Positions 10,928 to 19,608 are shown, counted from the stretch's first letter. The stretch is 64,000 nt of DNA from Polaribacter sp. NJDZ03 (GCF_019263805.1 NZ_CP079195.1:2405001-2469000); one strand, 5' to 3'. Numbers and translations: made by a program. The notes: generated from the letters alone by a model not told the origin.

Positions 10928-10957
10928 TTCGTTAAAAATTTCTTAATTTTTAACGAA
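10928..10957 (-). terminator. Hairpin overlapping the stop codon of the DUF3108 gene
   Basis: TTCGTTAAAAATT (10928-10940) pairs perfectly with AATTTTTAACGAA (10945-10957) around a TCTT loop. The stop codon lies in the stem. This placement suggests a terminator for the minus-strand DUF3108 gene; the T-rich tail is weak. Confidence 0.55.
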
Positions 10958-11713
10958 GGGGTTTGCTAAGCCTTTATAAGACTCTAATTCAGCCCTTAAA
11001 GACCCAACAGCTAAGTCTGCTTTTATCTTTATTGGAATTTTATTTGCATCAGCAGTTATCCAAAGCGTAACACTTTCTTGCGCTTTAAAAACTCTACCAG
11101 ATTGCACCAAGGGTCTAAAAATTAATGTATTTATTTTACCGAATTTTGTTTTTAAAGTTTCTGTTCCTAAAAAACGTAGTTTAAAAGGATATATTTGAGT
11201 ATCTAAAAACATATCAATAGCAATTTCTTCTCCTACTTTCATACCTGTAACATCTTTATTCCTTAAATAATAAAAAGAAGAAAGTATATCTTGTACATTA
11301 GAAAAAGCTACTGAGGTATCTTTTTGACGAGTAAAATCCTGAACATAAGCTTTATTAGAGTTATAATTAAAAGATGTAATTCTATGTTTTTTATAACCAC
11401 CTTCATCAATCTTTCTTTTAAAAAGATAAGGTTTTACAGAATCTTTATCAAAATAAGATTCATACACATCATCTACTTCAAAAAACCACTTTATCATGCC
11501 AGAAGTCCAACCAGTTCCTTTTGTATAAAAAACCGATTTACCATTAAGCTGTTTTTCATTAACTTCTAAAACCGCAGTTCCAGCTCTTAAAAAACCACTA
11601 TAACTCATTTTATAACGCAACAACTCTCCACTTTTAAAAGCGTTTAAACGTTCTTGACTATTAGTAGTTGTCAAAAAAAGTAGGGCAAAAAATAATAGGG
11701 TGTATTTTTTCAT
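10943..11713 (-). CDS. DUF3108 domain protein, exported
   Basis: From the ATG at 11713 the product has 256 residues, with a signal peptide (MKKYTLLFFALLFLTTTNSQ). A TTG three codons further upstream could also be used, but the signal peptide argues for the ATG. The body is a DUF3108 domain, a beta-rich periplasmic or surface family of unknown function, with conserved stretches such as GELLRYKMSYSG and the region ending ITADANKIPIKIK. It stands upstream of the M23 lipoprotein gene, 100 bp apart with a hairpin between them, so it may be a separate unit. No catalytic residues can be named. Confidence 0.85.
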   Translation of the reverse strand: MKKYTLLFFALLFLTTTNSQERLNAFKSGELLRYKMSYSGFLRAGTAVLEVNEKQLNGKSVFYTKGTGWTSGMIKWFFEVDDVYESYFDKDSVKPYLFKRKIDEGGYKKHRITSFNYNSNKAYVQDFTRQKDTSVAFSNVQDILSSFYYLRNKDVTGMKVGEEIAIDMFLDTQIYPFKLRFLGTETLKTKFGKINTLIFRPLVQSGRVFKAQESVTLWITADANKIPIKIKADLAVGSLRAELESYKGLANPFVKN

Positions 11714-11814
11714 AAAAATCAAACTTATAAAAAAGTAATGACAATTACCGTTCCAAAACGATAAAAAGCAACTTGTTAACTATTTAAGGGCGTCTCTCTA
11801 AGTAATAAATGGAC

Positions 11815-12732
11815 TTAAAATGTTCCCCAATTTTTCAATTCATCTTCACTCCATAAATATGGAAAAAAAATTCTTCGTTGATATTTGGGATGCATATATT
11901 TACGCCAGTTACTACCTCCTGTGGCTTCTAAATCTTTTTCTTTTCCGCCAATATATTTTGCAGCTGCGTTGTAATGTGCCATTACCCATTTTACATTTAC
12001 TGTATAATCATAATGACGCATGGCTTTAATTAATTCTTTATTTTCTTGAACCTCTTTGGGTAGTTGTTTAAATTTTAAAGACAAATTAATATCATTGTAA
12101 TCTTCCATAAAATCGATAAAATCTCCCATATATTTTTGTTCAAAAAGATTTAACAAAGTAGATTTTTGACCAGTTGTATAATTTTTACCTGCAGCTTGCC
12201 AATACAAGTGATTGTAGGCATTTTTAAAAGACGAACTTCTATCAATTTCATCTCTAAAACGGACATCAATTAAATTAATTAATTCTGTAGAAGCAAATTC
12301 TATTTTACGGTATTGCGCGGATTGAAAACCACTTGCAGGCGTTAATGTGTTTCTAAATTTTAGATACTGTTCTTTCTCCATTCCGTCTGCCATCACATTA
12401 AAAGAACTGCAAAGCATATCAAAATAGCGACTGATTCTACCTAAATGCAAAGAAAATTTATCTGCAGTAACTTCTATTGTTTTTGCAACCTGATCAATTT
12501 CCCACAAAATCATTTTAAACAACAACTCGTTTACTTGATGATACATGATAAAAACCATTTCATCTGGTTGTGTGGTTCTTGGAGTTTGCAAACCTAAAAG
12601 CGCGTCTGTCTGTATATAATCCCAATACGTAATCGGTGTACTCCAAAGCAAACCCTCAAGCATAGAATCTACAGGAACACCTAATTTATCGTATTTTTCT
12701 TCTATTGCTTTTAGTATTTCTTCTCTGTTCAT
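11815..12732 (-). CDS. kynA: Tryptophan 2,3-dioxygenase
   Basis: This 305-residue cytoplasmic heme enzyme opens the indole ring of tryptophan to N-formylkynurenine, the first step of the kynurenine pathway. The N-terminal substrate region PDEMVFIMYHQVNELLFK (about 56-73) and the C-terminal ATGGSNW loop are diagnostic. Length fits the bacterial family. It lies near hppD and hmgA on the same strand, a grouping for aromatic amino-acid catabolism, but the 230-bp gap to hppD suggests its own promoter. Other kynurenine-pathway genes (kynurenine formamidase, kynureninase) are not in the window. Confidence 0.95.
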   Translation of the reverse strand: MNREEILKAIEEKYDKLGVPVDSMLEGLLWSTPITYWDYIQTDALLGLQTPRTTQPDEMVFIMYHQVNELLFKMILWEIDQVAKTIEVTADKFSLHLGRISRYFDMLCSSFNVMADGMEKEQYLKFRNTLTPASGFQSAQYRKIEFASTELINLIDVRFRDEIDRSSSFKNAYNHLYWQAAGKNYTTGQKSTLLNLFEQKYMGDFIDFMEDYNDINLSLKFKQLPKEVQENKELIKAMRHYDYTVNVKWVMAHYNAAAKYIGGKEKDLEATGGSNWRKYMHPKYQRRIFFPYLWSEDELKNWGTF

Positions 12733-12963
12733 GTTTTTAAAAAATCAAGATTTATAGGACCAAGAGACAAGATAAACTTTGATTCTTGGACTTTAATGGC
12801 AATTTAATATAAAAATTGATATTAATAGAGCATTAAATATTCACAGTTTATCTTAATTACAGATAATACCCACAAGGTTTTTGAATATTTGCAGGATAAT
12901 GAATTTATAACTGTTTACTAAATTTAGTCTTAATTCATGGTTCTAAAAATCTTGATTCTTTTT

Positions 12964-14124
12964 TTAAAGCGTTCCTCTCTTGGCCTGTTCTCTTTCTATA
13001 GATTCGAACAACGCTTTAAAGTTTCCTGCTCCAAAACCTTTAGCGCCCATTCTTTGAATGATTTCAAAAAATAAGGTAGGTCTATCTTCTACTGGTTTTG
13101 TAAAAATTTGTAGTAAATAGCCTTCTTCATCTGCATCAATCATAATACCTAAGCCTTTTAGTTTTTCGATATCTTCTTTTAACTCGTGACTATGTTCTTC
13201 CAATCTTCCAGGAACCGCTCTGTAATATGCTTCTGGTGGTGTTGATAAAAATTCTACCCCGTTCGCTTTTAATTGACCAACCGTTTTTATAATATCATCT
13301 GTGGCAACGGCAATATGTTGCACACCAGCACCTTCGTAAAAATCTAAATATTCTTCAATTTGGGAACGTTTTTTTCCTTCTGCAGGTTCATTTATCGGGA
13401 ATTTGATTCTTCCATTTCCGTTAGACATTACTTTACTCATTAACGCAGAATATTCTGTATGAATTTGCTTGTCATCAAAAGATAAAAAGTTAACAAAGCC
13501 CATAACATCTTCATAAAACTTCACCCAAGTATTCATTTGATTCCAACCCACATTACCAACCATGTGGTCTATGTATTTTAAACCTGCTGCTGGCGGATTG
13601 TAGTCTGATTCCCATTTTTGAAAACCTGGTAAAAATGCGCCGTTGTAGTTTTTACGCTCAACAAACATATGTACGGTTTCTCCGTACGTATAAATTCCTG
13701 CCCTAACAACCTCACCATGTTCGTCTTTTTCTACGGTTGGTTCCATAAAAGATTTCGCTCCGCGGGAAGTTGTTTCTGCATACGCTTTTCTAGCATCTTC
13801 TACCCAAAGTGCAATAATTTTTACGCCGTCGCCATGTTTTACAATATGATCATTTATGGGAGATTTGCTGCTTAACGGCGTTGTGAGCATTAACTTTATT
13901 TTGTCTTGTGTTAACACATAACTCACTGAATCTTTTGAACCCGTTTCTAATCCGCGATATGCGTGCGATTGAAAGCCGAATGCTGTTTTATAAAAGTGTG
14001 CTGCTTGTTTTGCGTTACCCACATAAAATTCTACATAATCTGTACCTAACAATGGAAGGAAATCTTGTGCTCCTTCAAATATTTTTTCTAAACCGTAGTT
14101 TACTGATTTTATTTCTTTTGCCAT
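12964..14124 (-). CDS. hppD: 4-hydroxyphenylpyruvate dioxygenase
   Basis: This 386-residue non-heme iron enzyme converts 4-hydroxyphenylpyruvate to homogentisate in tyrosine breakdown. It has two vicinal-oxygen-chelate halves; the C-terminal half carries the iron ligands: His in YIDHMVGN, His in VQHIAVATDD and Glu in FFEIIQR. Length is typical. It is followed in the pathway by hmgA, whose gene lies 255 bp upstream on the same strand with two hairpins and a repeat between, so the two may be transcribed separately. Confidence 0.96.
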   Translation of the reverse strand: MAKEIKSVNYGLEKIFEGAQDFLPLLGTDYVEFYVGNAKQAAHFYKTAFGFQSHAYRGLETGSKDSVSYVLTQDKIKLMLTTPLSSKSPINDHIVKHGDGVKIIALWVEDARKAYAETTSRGAKSFMEPTVEKDEHGEVVRAGIYTYGETVHMFVERKNYNGAFLPGFQKWESDYNPPAAGLKYIDHMVGNVGWNQMNTWVKFYEDVMGFVNFLSFDDKQIHTEYSALMSKVMSNGNGRIKFPINEPAEGKKRSQIEEYLDFYEGAGVQHIAVATDDIIKTVGQLKANGVEFLSTPPEAYYRAVPGRLEEHSHELKEDIEKLKGLGIMIDADEEGYLLQIFTKPVEDRPTLFFEIIQRMGAKGFGAGNFKALFESIEREQAKRGTL

Positions 14125-14137
14125 CTTTATATTTTAT

Positions 14138-14170
14138 AGACCTCACTGGTTTTAAAAACCTGTGAGGTCT
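14138..14170 (-). terminator. Palindrome upstream of hppD, AGACCTCAC arms
   Basis: AGACCTCAC (14138-14146) pairs with GTGAGGTCT (14162-14170), with GGTTTT/AAAACC inside the stem. The 17298-17333 hairpin has the same outer arms. It lies downstream of hmgA and may terminate it, or be a mobile palindrome. Confidence 0.55.
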
Positions 14171-14198
14171 TATTTTTTATTATTTTAATTACACGCAA

Positions 14199-14227
14199 CC
14201 CTGAAAGGGTTTGAAACCCTTTCAGGG
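14199..14227. repeat. Perfect palindrome with 14-bp arms
   Basis: CCCTGAAAGGGTTT (14199-14212) and AAACCCTTTCAGGG (14214-14227) flank a single G. It belongs to the same family of palindromes with a GGTTT/AAACC core and variable outer arms. Confidence 0.75.
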
Positions 14228-14288
14228 ATATTAAAAGCCTATTAATATGTATTACTCTTAAAAAAAGCTATTTGCTAGCACAAAATCT

Positions 14289-14372
14289 TAGCCCTGATTG
14301 TAGCATTTGTTTGAGCTCTTTTTTGTTTTTCTCAAAAAAAGCGAGTGCGAAAAGCAGGAAATAGCTTCTAAT
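14289..14372. repeat. Interspersed repeat, copy B
   Basis: It starts TAGCCCTGATTGTAGC, continues through TTGTTTGAGCTC and an inner T-run/A-run hairpin, and ends GCGAGTGCGAAAAGCAGGA plus AATAGCTTCTAAT. It lies a few bases from the stop codon of hmgA, as copy A does for the desaturase gene. Confidence 0.75.
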
Positions 14373-14379
14373 AATTATG

Positions 14380-15537
14380 CTACTCTAACCACGATTTATA
14401 ATACTCTTCATCGGCAATTTTCATGGCTTCTTCCGTAACCATTAAAGGTTTAAAAGTGTCTACCATAACGGCTAACTCTTCGGTTTTTGTGTGCCCAATA
14501 CTGCGTTCTGTTGCGCCTGGGTGCGGACCATGAGGAATTCCGGATGGATGTAAGGAAATATGACCTTGATCGATGTCGTTTCTACTCATAAAATCGCCAT
14601 CTACATAGTATAAAACCTCGTCGGAATCTATATTACTGTGGTTATATGGTGCAGGAATTGAGTTTGGATGATAGTCATACAAACGTGGTACAAAACTGCA
14701 AATTACAAAGGCATTTGTCTCGAAAGTTTGATGCACTGGTGGCGGTTGATGAATACGTCCCGTAATTGGTTCGAAATCGTGAATTGAAAATGCATACGGA
14801 AAATTATAACCGTCGTAACCTACCACATCAAAAGGATGTGAAGCGTAAATCATTTCTATAATTTCACCTTGTTTTTTTACTTTTATTAGGAAATCGCCTA
14901 ATTCGTTATGGGTTTCTAATTCTTCTGGTCTTCTTAAATCTCGTTCACAAAACGGTGAGTGTTCTAATAATTGACCAAAGTAATTTCTGTATCTTTTTGG
15001 TGTGTAAACAGGCGAATAAGATTCTACAATAAAAAGTCTGTTGTTTTCATCATCGAAATCTAGTTTATAAATAACGCCTCGTGGAATTATTAAATAGTCT
15101 CCGTATTTAAATTTGATGTTACCAAGATGTGTTCTTAATTTTCCGGTTCCTTTATGGATAAAAATAACCTCATCTGCATCTGTATTTTTATAGAAATAAT
15201 CTTCTGTTGATTTTTTTGGTGCTGATAAAATAATATTACAATCTGTATTTGTTAAAACAATTTTTCTACTTTCTAAATAATCGTTTTCTGGCGGAACTTG
15301 AAATCCTCTAAACCGGTAAGATTGAATGTTATTTGCTTTGGCTATTTTGGGTTTTACAGAATATTGCTTTCTAATTTCTTTGACCATTGTTGGTCTGTAC
15401 TCGTGGTATGAGTTGGTAGACATACCGTCGAAACCAATAGTGCCAAACAATTGCTCATAATACAAACTGCCATCTTTTTTACGAAATTGCGTGTGTCTTT
15501 TAGGTGGAATTGTCCCTAGTTTATGATAAAAAGGCAT
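14380..15537 (-). CDS. hmgA: Homogentisate 1,2-dioxygenase
   Basis: This 385-residue cupin-fold iron enzyme opens the homogentisate ring to maleylacetoacetate, the step after HppD in tyrosine and phenylalanine catabolism. The conserved HQPPPVHQTFET segment and the iron-site region HPSGIPHGPHPGATERS are present. Length is shorter than the 430-440 of proteobacterial and animal enzymes but matches the Bacteroidota form. Maleylacetoacetate isomerase and fumarylacetoacetase are not encoded in the window. Its start codon is followed upstream by a 270-bp gap holding a TGACA-type palindrome. Confidence 0.95.
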   Translation of the reverse strand: MPFYHKLGTIPPKRHTQFRKKDGSLYYEQLFGTIGFDGMSTNSYHEYRPTMVKEIRKQYSVKPKIAKANNIQSYRFRGFQVPPENDYLESRKIVLTNTDCNIILSAPKKSTEDYFYKNTDADEVIFIHKGTGKLRTHLGNIKFKYGDYLIIPRGVIYKLDFDDENNRLFIVESYSPVYTPKRYRNYFGQLLEHSPFCERDLRRPEELETHNELGDFLIKVKKQGEIIEMIYASHPFDVVGYDGYNFPYAFSIHDFEPITGRIHQPPPVHQTFETNAFVICSFVPRLYDYHPNSIPAPYNHSNIDSDEVLYYVDGDFMSRNDIDQGHISLHPSGIPHGPHPGATERSIGHTKTEELAVMVDTFKPLMVTEEAMKIADEEYYKSWLE

Positions 15538-15626
15538 AATTTTAATGTATTAGATGATTAAAAAAATGAATGGATAAATAAAACCTAAATAGTTCTTTGA
15601 ATAAAGATTTAGATTTTAATTGAGAG

Positions 15627-15651
15627 ATTCTGAAACAAGTTCAGAATGACA
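15627..15651. repeat. TGACA-ended short palindrome
   Basis: ATTCTGAAACAAGTTCAGAA pairs its two halves (CTGAA/TTCAG extended outward) and ends TGACA. The same core with changed outer bases occurs at 25693-25717. Confidence 0.7.
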
Positions 15652-15807
15652 GTATACTGTAATCACTCTGGATTGCGTTTTATGAAGAATTTTAGATATG
15701 CAAGTAAACCTGAAAACATCTCAATCGATTTCGTTGTTCTACAAATATAGGAAAATATTGTTAGAAGATTGATTTTCAGAATTAAAAAACTATAGTCTTA
15801 AAAAATC

Positions 15808-16113
15808 CTAAAAAGGAGTAAATGCTATTAAAAGAATTAAGATACACGCTAATATAGTAACCGAAGAAGACATTTTTCTTTCGACTATTTTAAAACCAAC
15901 ATTTGTACTATTAGATTGTAGTAAAATATCATTTGATTGATATAATGGATGGTCTAATTTGCTTTTTGCGAAATTATTTTTTGAAATCTTCTGATAATAA
16001 AAGAGTAAAAATGAAATTACTACAAATGAACCAAAACTAAACATTAATAAATCATATGCAGTTAAAACTCTATCGTAAAAAGGAAAAAAAGGTAATAAAT
16101 TAAGACTATTCAT
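15808..16113 (-). CDS. Small membrane protein of unknown function
   Basis: The 101-residue product has two hydrophobic segments (about 22-40 and 84-101) separated by a polar part with KISKNNFAKSKLDHPLYQSN. I do not recognise the family. Support for it being real is its length in an AT-rich genome, sensible amino-acid mix and a free intergenic position; against it is the absence of any family signature. The second helix ends right at the C-terminus. Its upstream neighbour is a palindrome at 16152-16186. Confidence 0.5.
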   Translation of the reverse strand: MNSLNLLPFFPFYDRVLTAYDLLMFSFGSFVVISFLLFYYQKISKNNFAKSKLDHPLYQSNDILLQSNSTNVGFKIVERKMSSSVTILACILILLIAFTPF

Positions 16114-16151
16114 AGTTTCTAATTTTATATAAGATAAGCAAAAAAAAGAAA

Positions 16152-16186
16152 AAGCCCCTTCAGGTTTTTGAAACCTGAAGGGGCTT
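16152..16186 (-). terminator. Perfect 16-bp hairpin after the ferredoxin-NADP reductase gene
   Basis: AAGCCCCTTCAGGTTT (16152-16167) pairs with AAACCTGAAGGGGCTT (16171-16186), loop TTG. It follows the stop codon of the minus-strand reductase gene by about 40 bp and has A-runs on its left, giving a U-tract for minus-strand RNA. Confidence 0.75.
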
Positions 16187-16227
16187 ATATAATAAGATTA
16201 TAAAACTAGCTACGAATTACAAATTAA

Positions 16228-17283
16228 TTACTCAATCTTTTTAACAACGGCTTTTGGCGCTTCTTTTTTAGATCCGTCAAAACCTTCTACACCACCAACT
16301 GTTGTGTATTTCATTACATATTTTTTATCTGGAAATATACGTTGATATGCACTCTGACACATTAAAGTAGCTTCGTGAAATCCGCAGAGAATTAACTTTA
16401 ATTTACCCGGATAGATATTTACATCTCCAATTGCGTAGATTCCTGGAATATTGGTTTGGTAATCTAAAGCGTTGTTTACTTTAATAGCATTTTTTTCTAT
16501 TTCTAATCCCCAATTTGCAATAGGACCTAATTTTGGAGATAACCCAAATAACGGAATAAAATGATCTGTGTTAACTATAAATGGTTCTTCTCCTTTTTGA
16601 ACCACCGAAACTCCGGTTACTTTATCTGTACCTACAATTCCTTTTACTTCTGCAGGTGTTATCATGGTAATTTTACCGGCATCTTTTAATTCTTGTACTT
16701 TATCTACAGAATCTAAAGCACCTCTAAACTCGTTTCTTCGGTGAATTAATGTCACAGATGAAGCGATGTCTGTTAAAAATATAGACCAATCTAATGCAGA
16801 ATCTCCTCCACCAGAAATGACTACTTTTTTATTTCTATAAAATTCTGGATCACGAATAATATACTCTACTCCTTTATCTTCGAAATCTGCAATATTAGGA
16901 ATTGGCGGTTTTCTTGGCTCAAAAGAACCTAAACCACCTGCAATTGCTACTATTTTTGCATGATGTTTTGTGCCTTTGTTAGTTGTTACTATAAAAGTAC
17001 TATCTTCTTGCTTGTCTATTGTTTCTGCGCGTTCACCAAGGGTAAAACCTGGTTCAAATTGTTTAATTTGCTCCATTAATTTATGGGTTAAATCTCCCGC
17101 TAAAATTTCTGGATATGCTGGGATATCATAAATAGGTTTCTTAGGGTAAATCTCAGAACATTGACCACCTGCTTGTGGCAACGCATCTATTAAATGACAG
17201 CGTAATTTTAATAAACCTGCTTCGAAAACAGTAAATAAACCTGTGGGTCCTGCACCTATAATTAAAATATCTGTAGTAATCAT
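16228..17283 (-). CDS. Ferredoxin-NADP reductase, thioredoxin-reductase-like type
   Basis: The 351-residue flavoenzyme has the FAD-binding IIGAGPTGLFTVFEAG at the N-terminus (about 7-22) and an NAD(P)-binding VVISGGGDSALDWS segment (about 148-161), with the GIYAIGDVN motif near 290. The redox-active CxxC of thioredoxin reductase is absent, so it fits the TrxR-like ferredoxin-NADP+ reductase group (YumC type). It should transfer electrons between NADPH and ferredoxin. The nearby Mrp and NfuA-like genes suggest a tie to Fe-S cluster assembly, and a reduced ferredoxin supply would also serve the acyl-ACP desaturase, but that is inference. Confidence 0.9.
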   Translation of the reverse strand: MITTDILIIGAGPTGLFTVFEAGLLKLRCHLIDALPQAGGQCSEIYPKKPIYDIPAYPEILAGDLTHKLMEQIKQFEPGFTLGERAETIDKQEDSTFIVTTNKGTKHHAKIVAIAGGLGSFEPRKPPIPNIADFEDKGVEYIIRDPEFYRNKKVVISGGGDSALDWSIFLTDIASSVTLIHRRNEFRGALDSVDKVQELKDAGKITMITPAEVKGIVGTDKVTGVSVVQKGEEPFIVNTDHFIPLFGLSPKLGPIANWGLEIEKNAIKVNNALDYQTNIPGIYAIGDVNIYPGKLKLILCGFHEATLMCQSAYQRIFPDKKYVMKYTTVGGVEGFDGSKKEAPKAVVKKIE

Positions 17284-17297
17284 TTTTTATTATTTTT

Positions 17298-17333
17298 AAA
17301 GACCTCACAAGAATAAAATCTTGTGAGGTCTTT
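17298..17333. terminator. 15-bp hairpin, AGACCTCAC arms
   Basis: AAAGACCTCACAAGA (17298-17312) pairs with TCTTGTGAGGTCTTT (17319-17333), loop ATAAAA. It lies just upstream of the reductase start and downstream of the NfuA-like gene; it shares its outer arms with 14138-14170. Confidence 0.65.
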
Positions 17334-17352
17334 TTTTATGTTGATGAGCGCG

Positions 17353-17444
17353 TTAGGGATTGTAGCATTTGTTTGAGCTCTTTTTTACTTTTTTGGAAGT
17401 AAAAAAAGCGAGTGCGAAAAGCCCGACCAAGCTTTTTTGCTTGG
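17353..17444. repeat. Interspersed repeat, copy C
   Basis: It shares GGGATTGTAGCATTTGTTTG, AGCTCTTTTTT and AAAGCGAGTGCGAAAAGC with copy B. Its end differs, passing into a small hairpin CCAAGC/GCTTGG (17427-17444). Confidence 0.7.
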
Positions 17445-17495
17445 AACGCCCAAAAATATATTTTTCTAAATATTTAAAAACTGATTTTTATCAGC

Positions 17496-17732
17496 TTACT
17501 CAATGTTTATAACCTCTATTATTTGTGGCGCATACTTTTTAATAGTTGCTTCTACACCATTTTTTAAGGTCATATGATTTACAGAACATCCTATACAAGC
17601 ACCTTCTAATTGTACCTTTACAATAGATTCTTCTATAGAAAGTAGTTTGATGTTTCCTCCATCACTCATTAAAAAAGGACGAATTTCATCTAATGCTTTT
17701 TCTACATTGTTTAATGTTTCTTCTGCTGTCAT
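17496..17732 (-). CDS. NifU-like C-terminal domain protein (Fe-S carrier)
   Basis: The 78-residue protein is a stand-alone Nfu domain that carries a 4Fe-4S cluster for delivery to target proteins. The CIGC pair in EGACIGCSVNH (about 50-60) is the cluster-binding motif, and SDGGNIKL near the N-terminus is typical of the family. It lies 4 bp after the Mrp-family ATPase gene, so the two form an Fe-S assembly operon. Confidence 0.92.
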   Translation of the reverse strand: MTAEETLNNVEKALDEIRPFLMSDGGNIKLLSIEESIVKVQLEGACIGCSVNHMTLKNGVEATIKKYAPQIIEVINIE

Positions 17733-17736
17733 AATC

Positions 17737-18876
17737 TTATTTTTTTACTGAACTACAACCACTCATTGTTGTAATTCTAACAACTTCGGTTGGCGGTAAA
17801 TCTGCATTTCTTTTTAATAATTCTGAAACCATTTCTTTAGTAATATCATTAAAAGCTTTTTCTAAAACAGTGCCTTCTTGTAAAGCTACCGGATGCCCAA
17901 CATCTCCCGCTTCTCTAATACTTTGTACTAAAGGAATTTCTCCTAAAAATCTAGTTTTAATATCTTCTGCTAAGTTTTTTGCACCGTCTTTACCAAAAAT
18001 ATAATACTTATTGTCTGGTAATTCTTCTGGTGTAAAATACGCCATGTTTTCTATGATTCCTAAAACAGGCACATTAATGTTTTCTTGTTGAAACATTGCA
18101 ACTCCTTTTTTAGCATCTGCCAAGGCAATATTTTGTGGTGTACTTACCACTACTGCTCCGTTAATTGGTAAGGCTTGTACAATAGATAAATGGATATCTC
18201 CTGTTCCTGGAGGTAAATCGATTAAAAGAAAGTCTAACTCACCCCAATTACCATCAAATATTAATTGATTTAATGCTTTTGATGCCATTGGTCCACGCCA
18301 AATTACGGCTTGGTTTGGGTCTGTAAAAAAGCCTAATGATAATAGTTTAACTCCGTAGTTTTCTACAGGTTCCATTTTAGATCTACCATCTACATTTACA
18401 GAAAGTGGTCTTGCTTTTTCTACATCGAACATGATGTGTTGTGATGGCCCGTAAACATCGGCATCTAAAACACCTACTTTAAAGCCCATTTTTGCTAAAG
18501 AAATTGCAGTATTAGCCGTTATAGTAGATTTACCTACTCCACCTTTACCAGATGCAATTGCAATAATGTTTTTTATATTAGGAATTGCTTTTCCTTTAAT
18601 TTGATTTGGGTTTACTTTTTCTGCAGGCTTTTCTACTTTTACATTTACTTTTACGGTAATTTGGGCCCCAACATTGGTTTGAATTGCCTTGGTAATTTCC
18701 GTTTCAATCTTCTTTTTTGCTTGTAAAGTTGGATTGCTAATAGTAACATCTACTTCTACTTCATCTCCAAAAGTAACTACATTAGTCACATTATTGTTTT
18801 CTATTAAACTTTTACCTTCTCCGGGAGCGGTAATCGTTTCTAATGCCTTGTATATATCTTGTTTTTTAAAACTCAT
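17737..18876 (-). CDS. Mrp/ApbC family Fe-S cluster carrier ATPase
   Basis: The 379-residue cytoplasmic protein combines an N-terminal MIP18/DUF59-like domain (about 1-85) with a deviant Walker A P-loop, SGKGGVGKST (109-118), and the ParA/Mrp motifs LLIDLPPGTGD and the VLDADVYGPSQH region. It should bind and transfer Fe-S clusters with ATP hydrolysis. The usual CxxC of Mrp proteins is not obvious: the C-terminal region has only the tail MSGCSSVKK. The downstream Nfu gene starts 4 bp later. Two TGACA-type short repeats crowd its upstream side from 18883. Confidence 0.93.
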   Translation of the reverse strand: MSFKKQDIYKALETITAPGEGKSLIENNNVTNVVTFGDEVEVDVTISNPTLQAKKKIETEITKAIQTNVGAQITVKVNVKVEKPAEKVNPNQIKGKAIPNIKNIIAIASGKGGVGKSTITANTAISLAKMGFKVGVLDADVYGPSQHIMFDVEKARPLSVNVDGRSKMEPVENYGVKLLSLGFFTDPNQAVIWRGPMASKALNQLIFDGNWGELDFLLIDLPPGTGDIHLSIVQALPINGAVVVSTPQNIALADAKKGVAMFQQENINVPVLGIIENMAYFTPEELPDNKYYIFGKDGAKNLAEDIKTRFLGEIPLVQSIREAGDVGHPVALQEGTVLEKAFNDITKEMVSELLKRNADLPPTEVVRITTMSGCSSVKK

Positions 18877-18882
18877 CTTTTT

Positions 18883-18955
18883 TGTCAGGTCGAGCGCAGT
18901 CGAGACCTAAAGTATTTTAATCTGACATAACCTCTCGACTGCGCTCGATAGGACA
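18883..18955. repeat. Pair of facing TGACA-type repeats upstream of mrp
   Basis: The left member reads TGTCAGGTCGAGCGCAGTCG then AGACC (18883-18907). The right member reads CTCTCGACTGCGCTCGATAG then GACA (18932-18955). They are inverted copies of one repeat, so the whole stretch can fold on itself. They begin 7 bp from the mrp start codon. Confidence 0.7.
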
Positions 18956-19103
18956 AATGTAGTTTTACATCTCAATTGCAAAGATACGTCTTACTGCTTA
19001 GAAAAGAAAGTTTGTAGATTGTGATTATTTATGAATTGATAAGTTGAAATTATAGATACAAATTTCACGAATAGTTTTGTAATTCTTTGTAAACTTAAAA
19101 AAG

Positions 19104-19436
19104 CTAAGACAACTCTTCCATAGGAATCCAAAGTACTTTTTCTAAGTCTTGAATTTGATTTTCGACAACTATAATTCCTTCACTTTCTAGTAATTGCTGC
19201 ATAAGGTTAGTGCCATCGAAATGATGTTTGCCTGTTAGTAACCCTTTTCTATTTACAACTCTATGTGCCGGAACATCTTCTAAATTATGTGCTTTATTCA
19301 TTGCCCAACCTACCATTCTTGCAGATCTTGCTGCTCCTAAATAGGTTGCAATAGCACCGTAACTTGTAACCCTACCATAAGGAATTAGACGAGCGACTTG
19401 ATATACTTTATCAAAAAAATTATCGGATTCTTTCAC
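19104..19436 (-). CDS. Alkyltransferase-like protein (ATL), MGMT-fold DNA-binding protein without the catalytic Cys
   Basis: The product resembles the C-terminal DNA-binding domain of O6-alkylguanine-DNA alkyltransferase (RLIPYGRVTSYGAIA, RSARMVGWAM), but the PCHRV active site reads PAHRV, so it cannot take up the alkyl group. ATL proteins bind O6-alkylguanine and flag it for nucleotide excision repair. I chose GTG at 19436 (110 residues). A longer frame starts at 19508, but those 24 residues are absent from the family and are encoded largely by repeat DNA (see 19490 onwards). The usual ATL length is about 100-110. It has no operon partner; a 1.3-kb tandem repeat lies upstream. Confidence 0.85.
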   Translation of the reverse strand: MKESDNFFDKVYQVARLIPYGRVTSYGAIATYLGAARSARMVGWAMNKAHNLEDVPAHRVVNRKGLLTGKHHFDGTNLMQQLLESEGIIVVENQIQDLEKVLWIPMEELS

Positions 19437-19608
19437 CTTGTGAAGGTAATGATATTCTAGGAAAGTTATGTCACAGAGGTTTTCAAAAAAAAGTGACACA
19501 GATTTCACGGATTGTCACTGATGACTATGGTGTAAAGTTATTACACTGAGATTTACAGAGAAAAAGCAGAGACTCACGGAGTTTAAAAAAAGTATTAATA
19601 ATTGTTAT

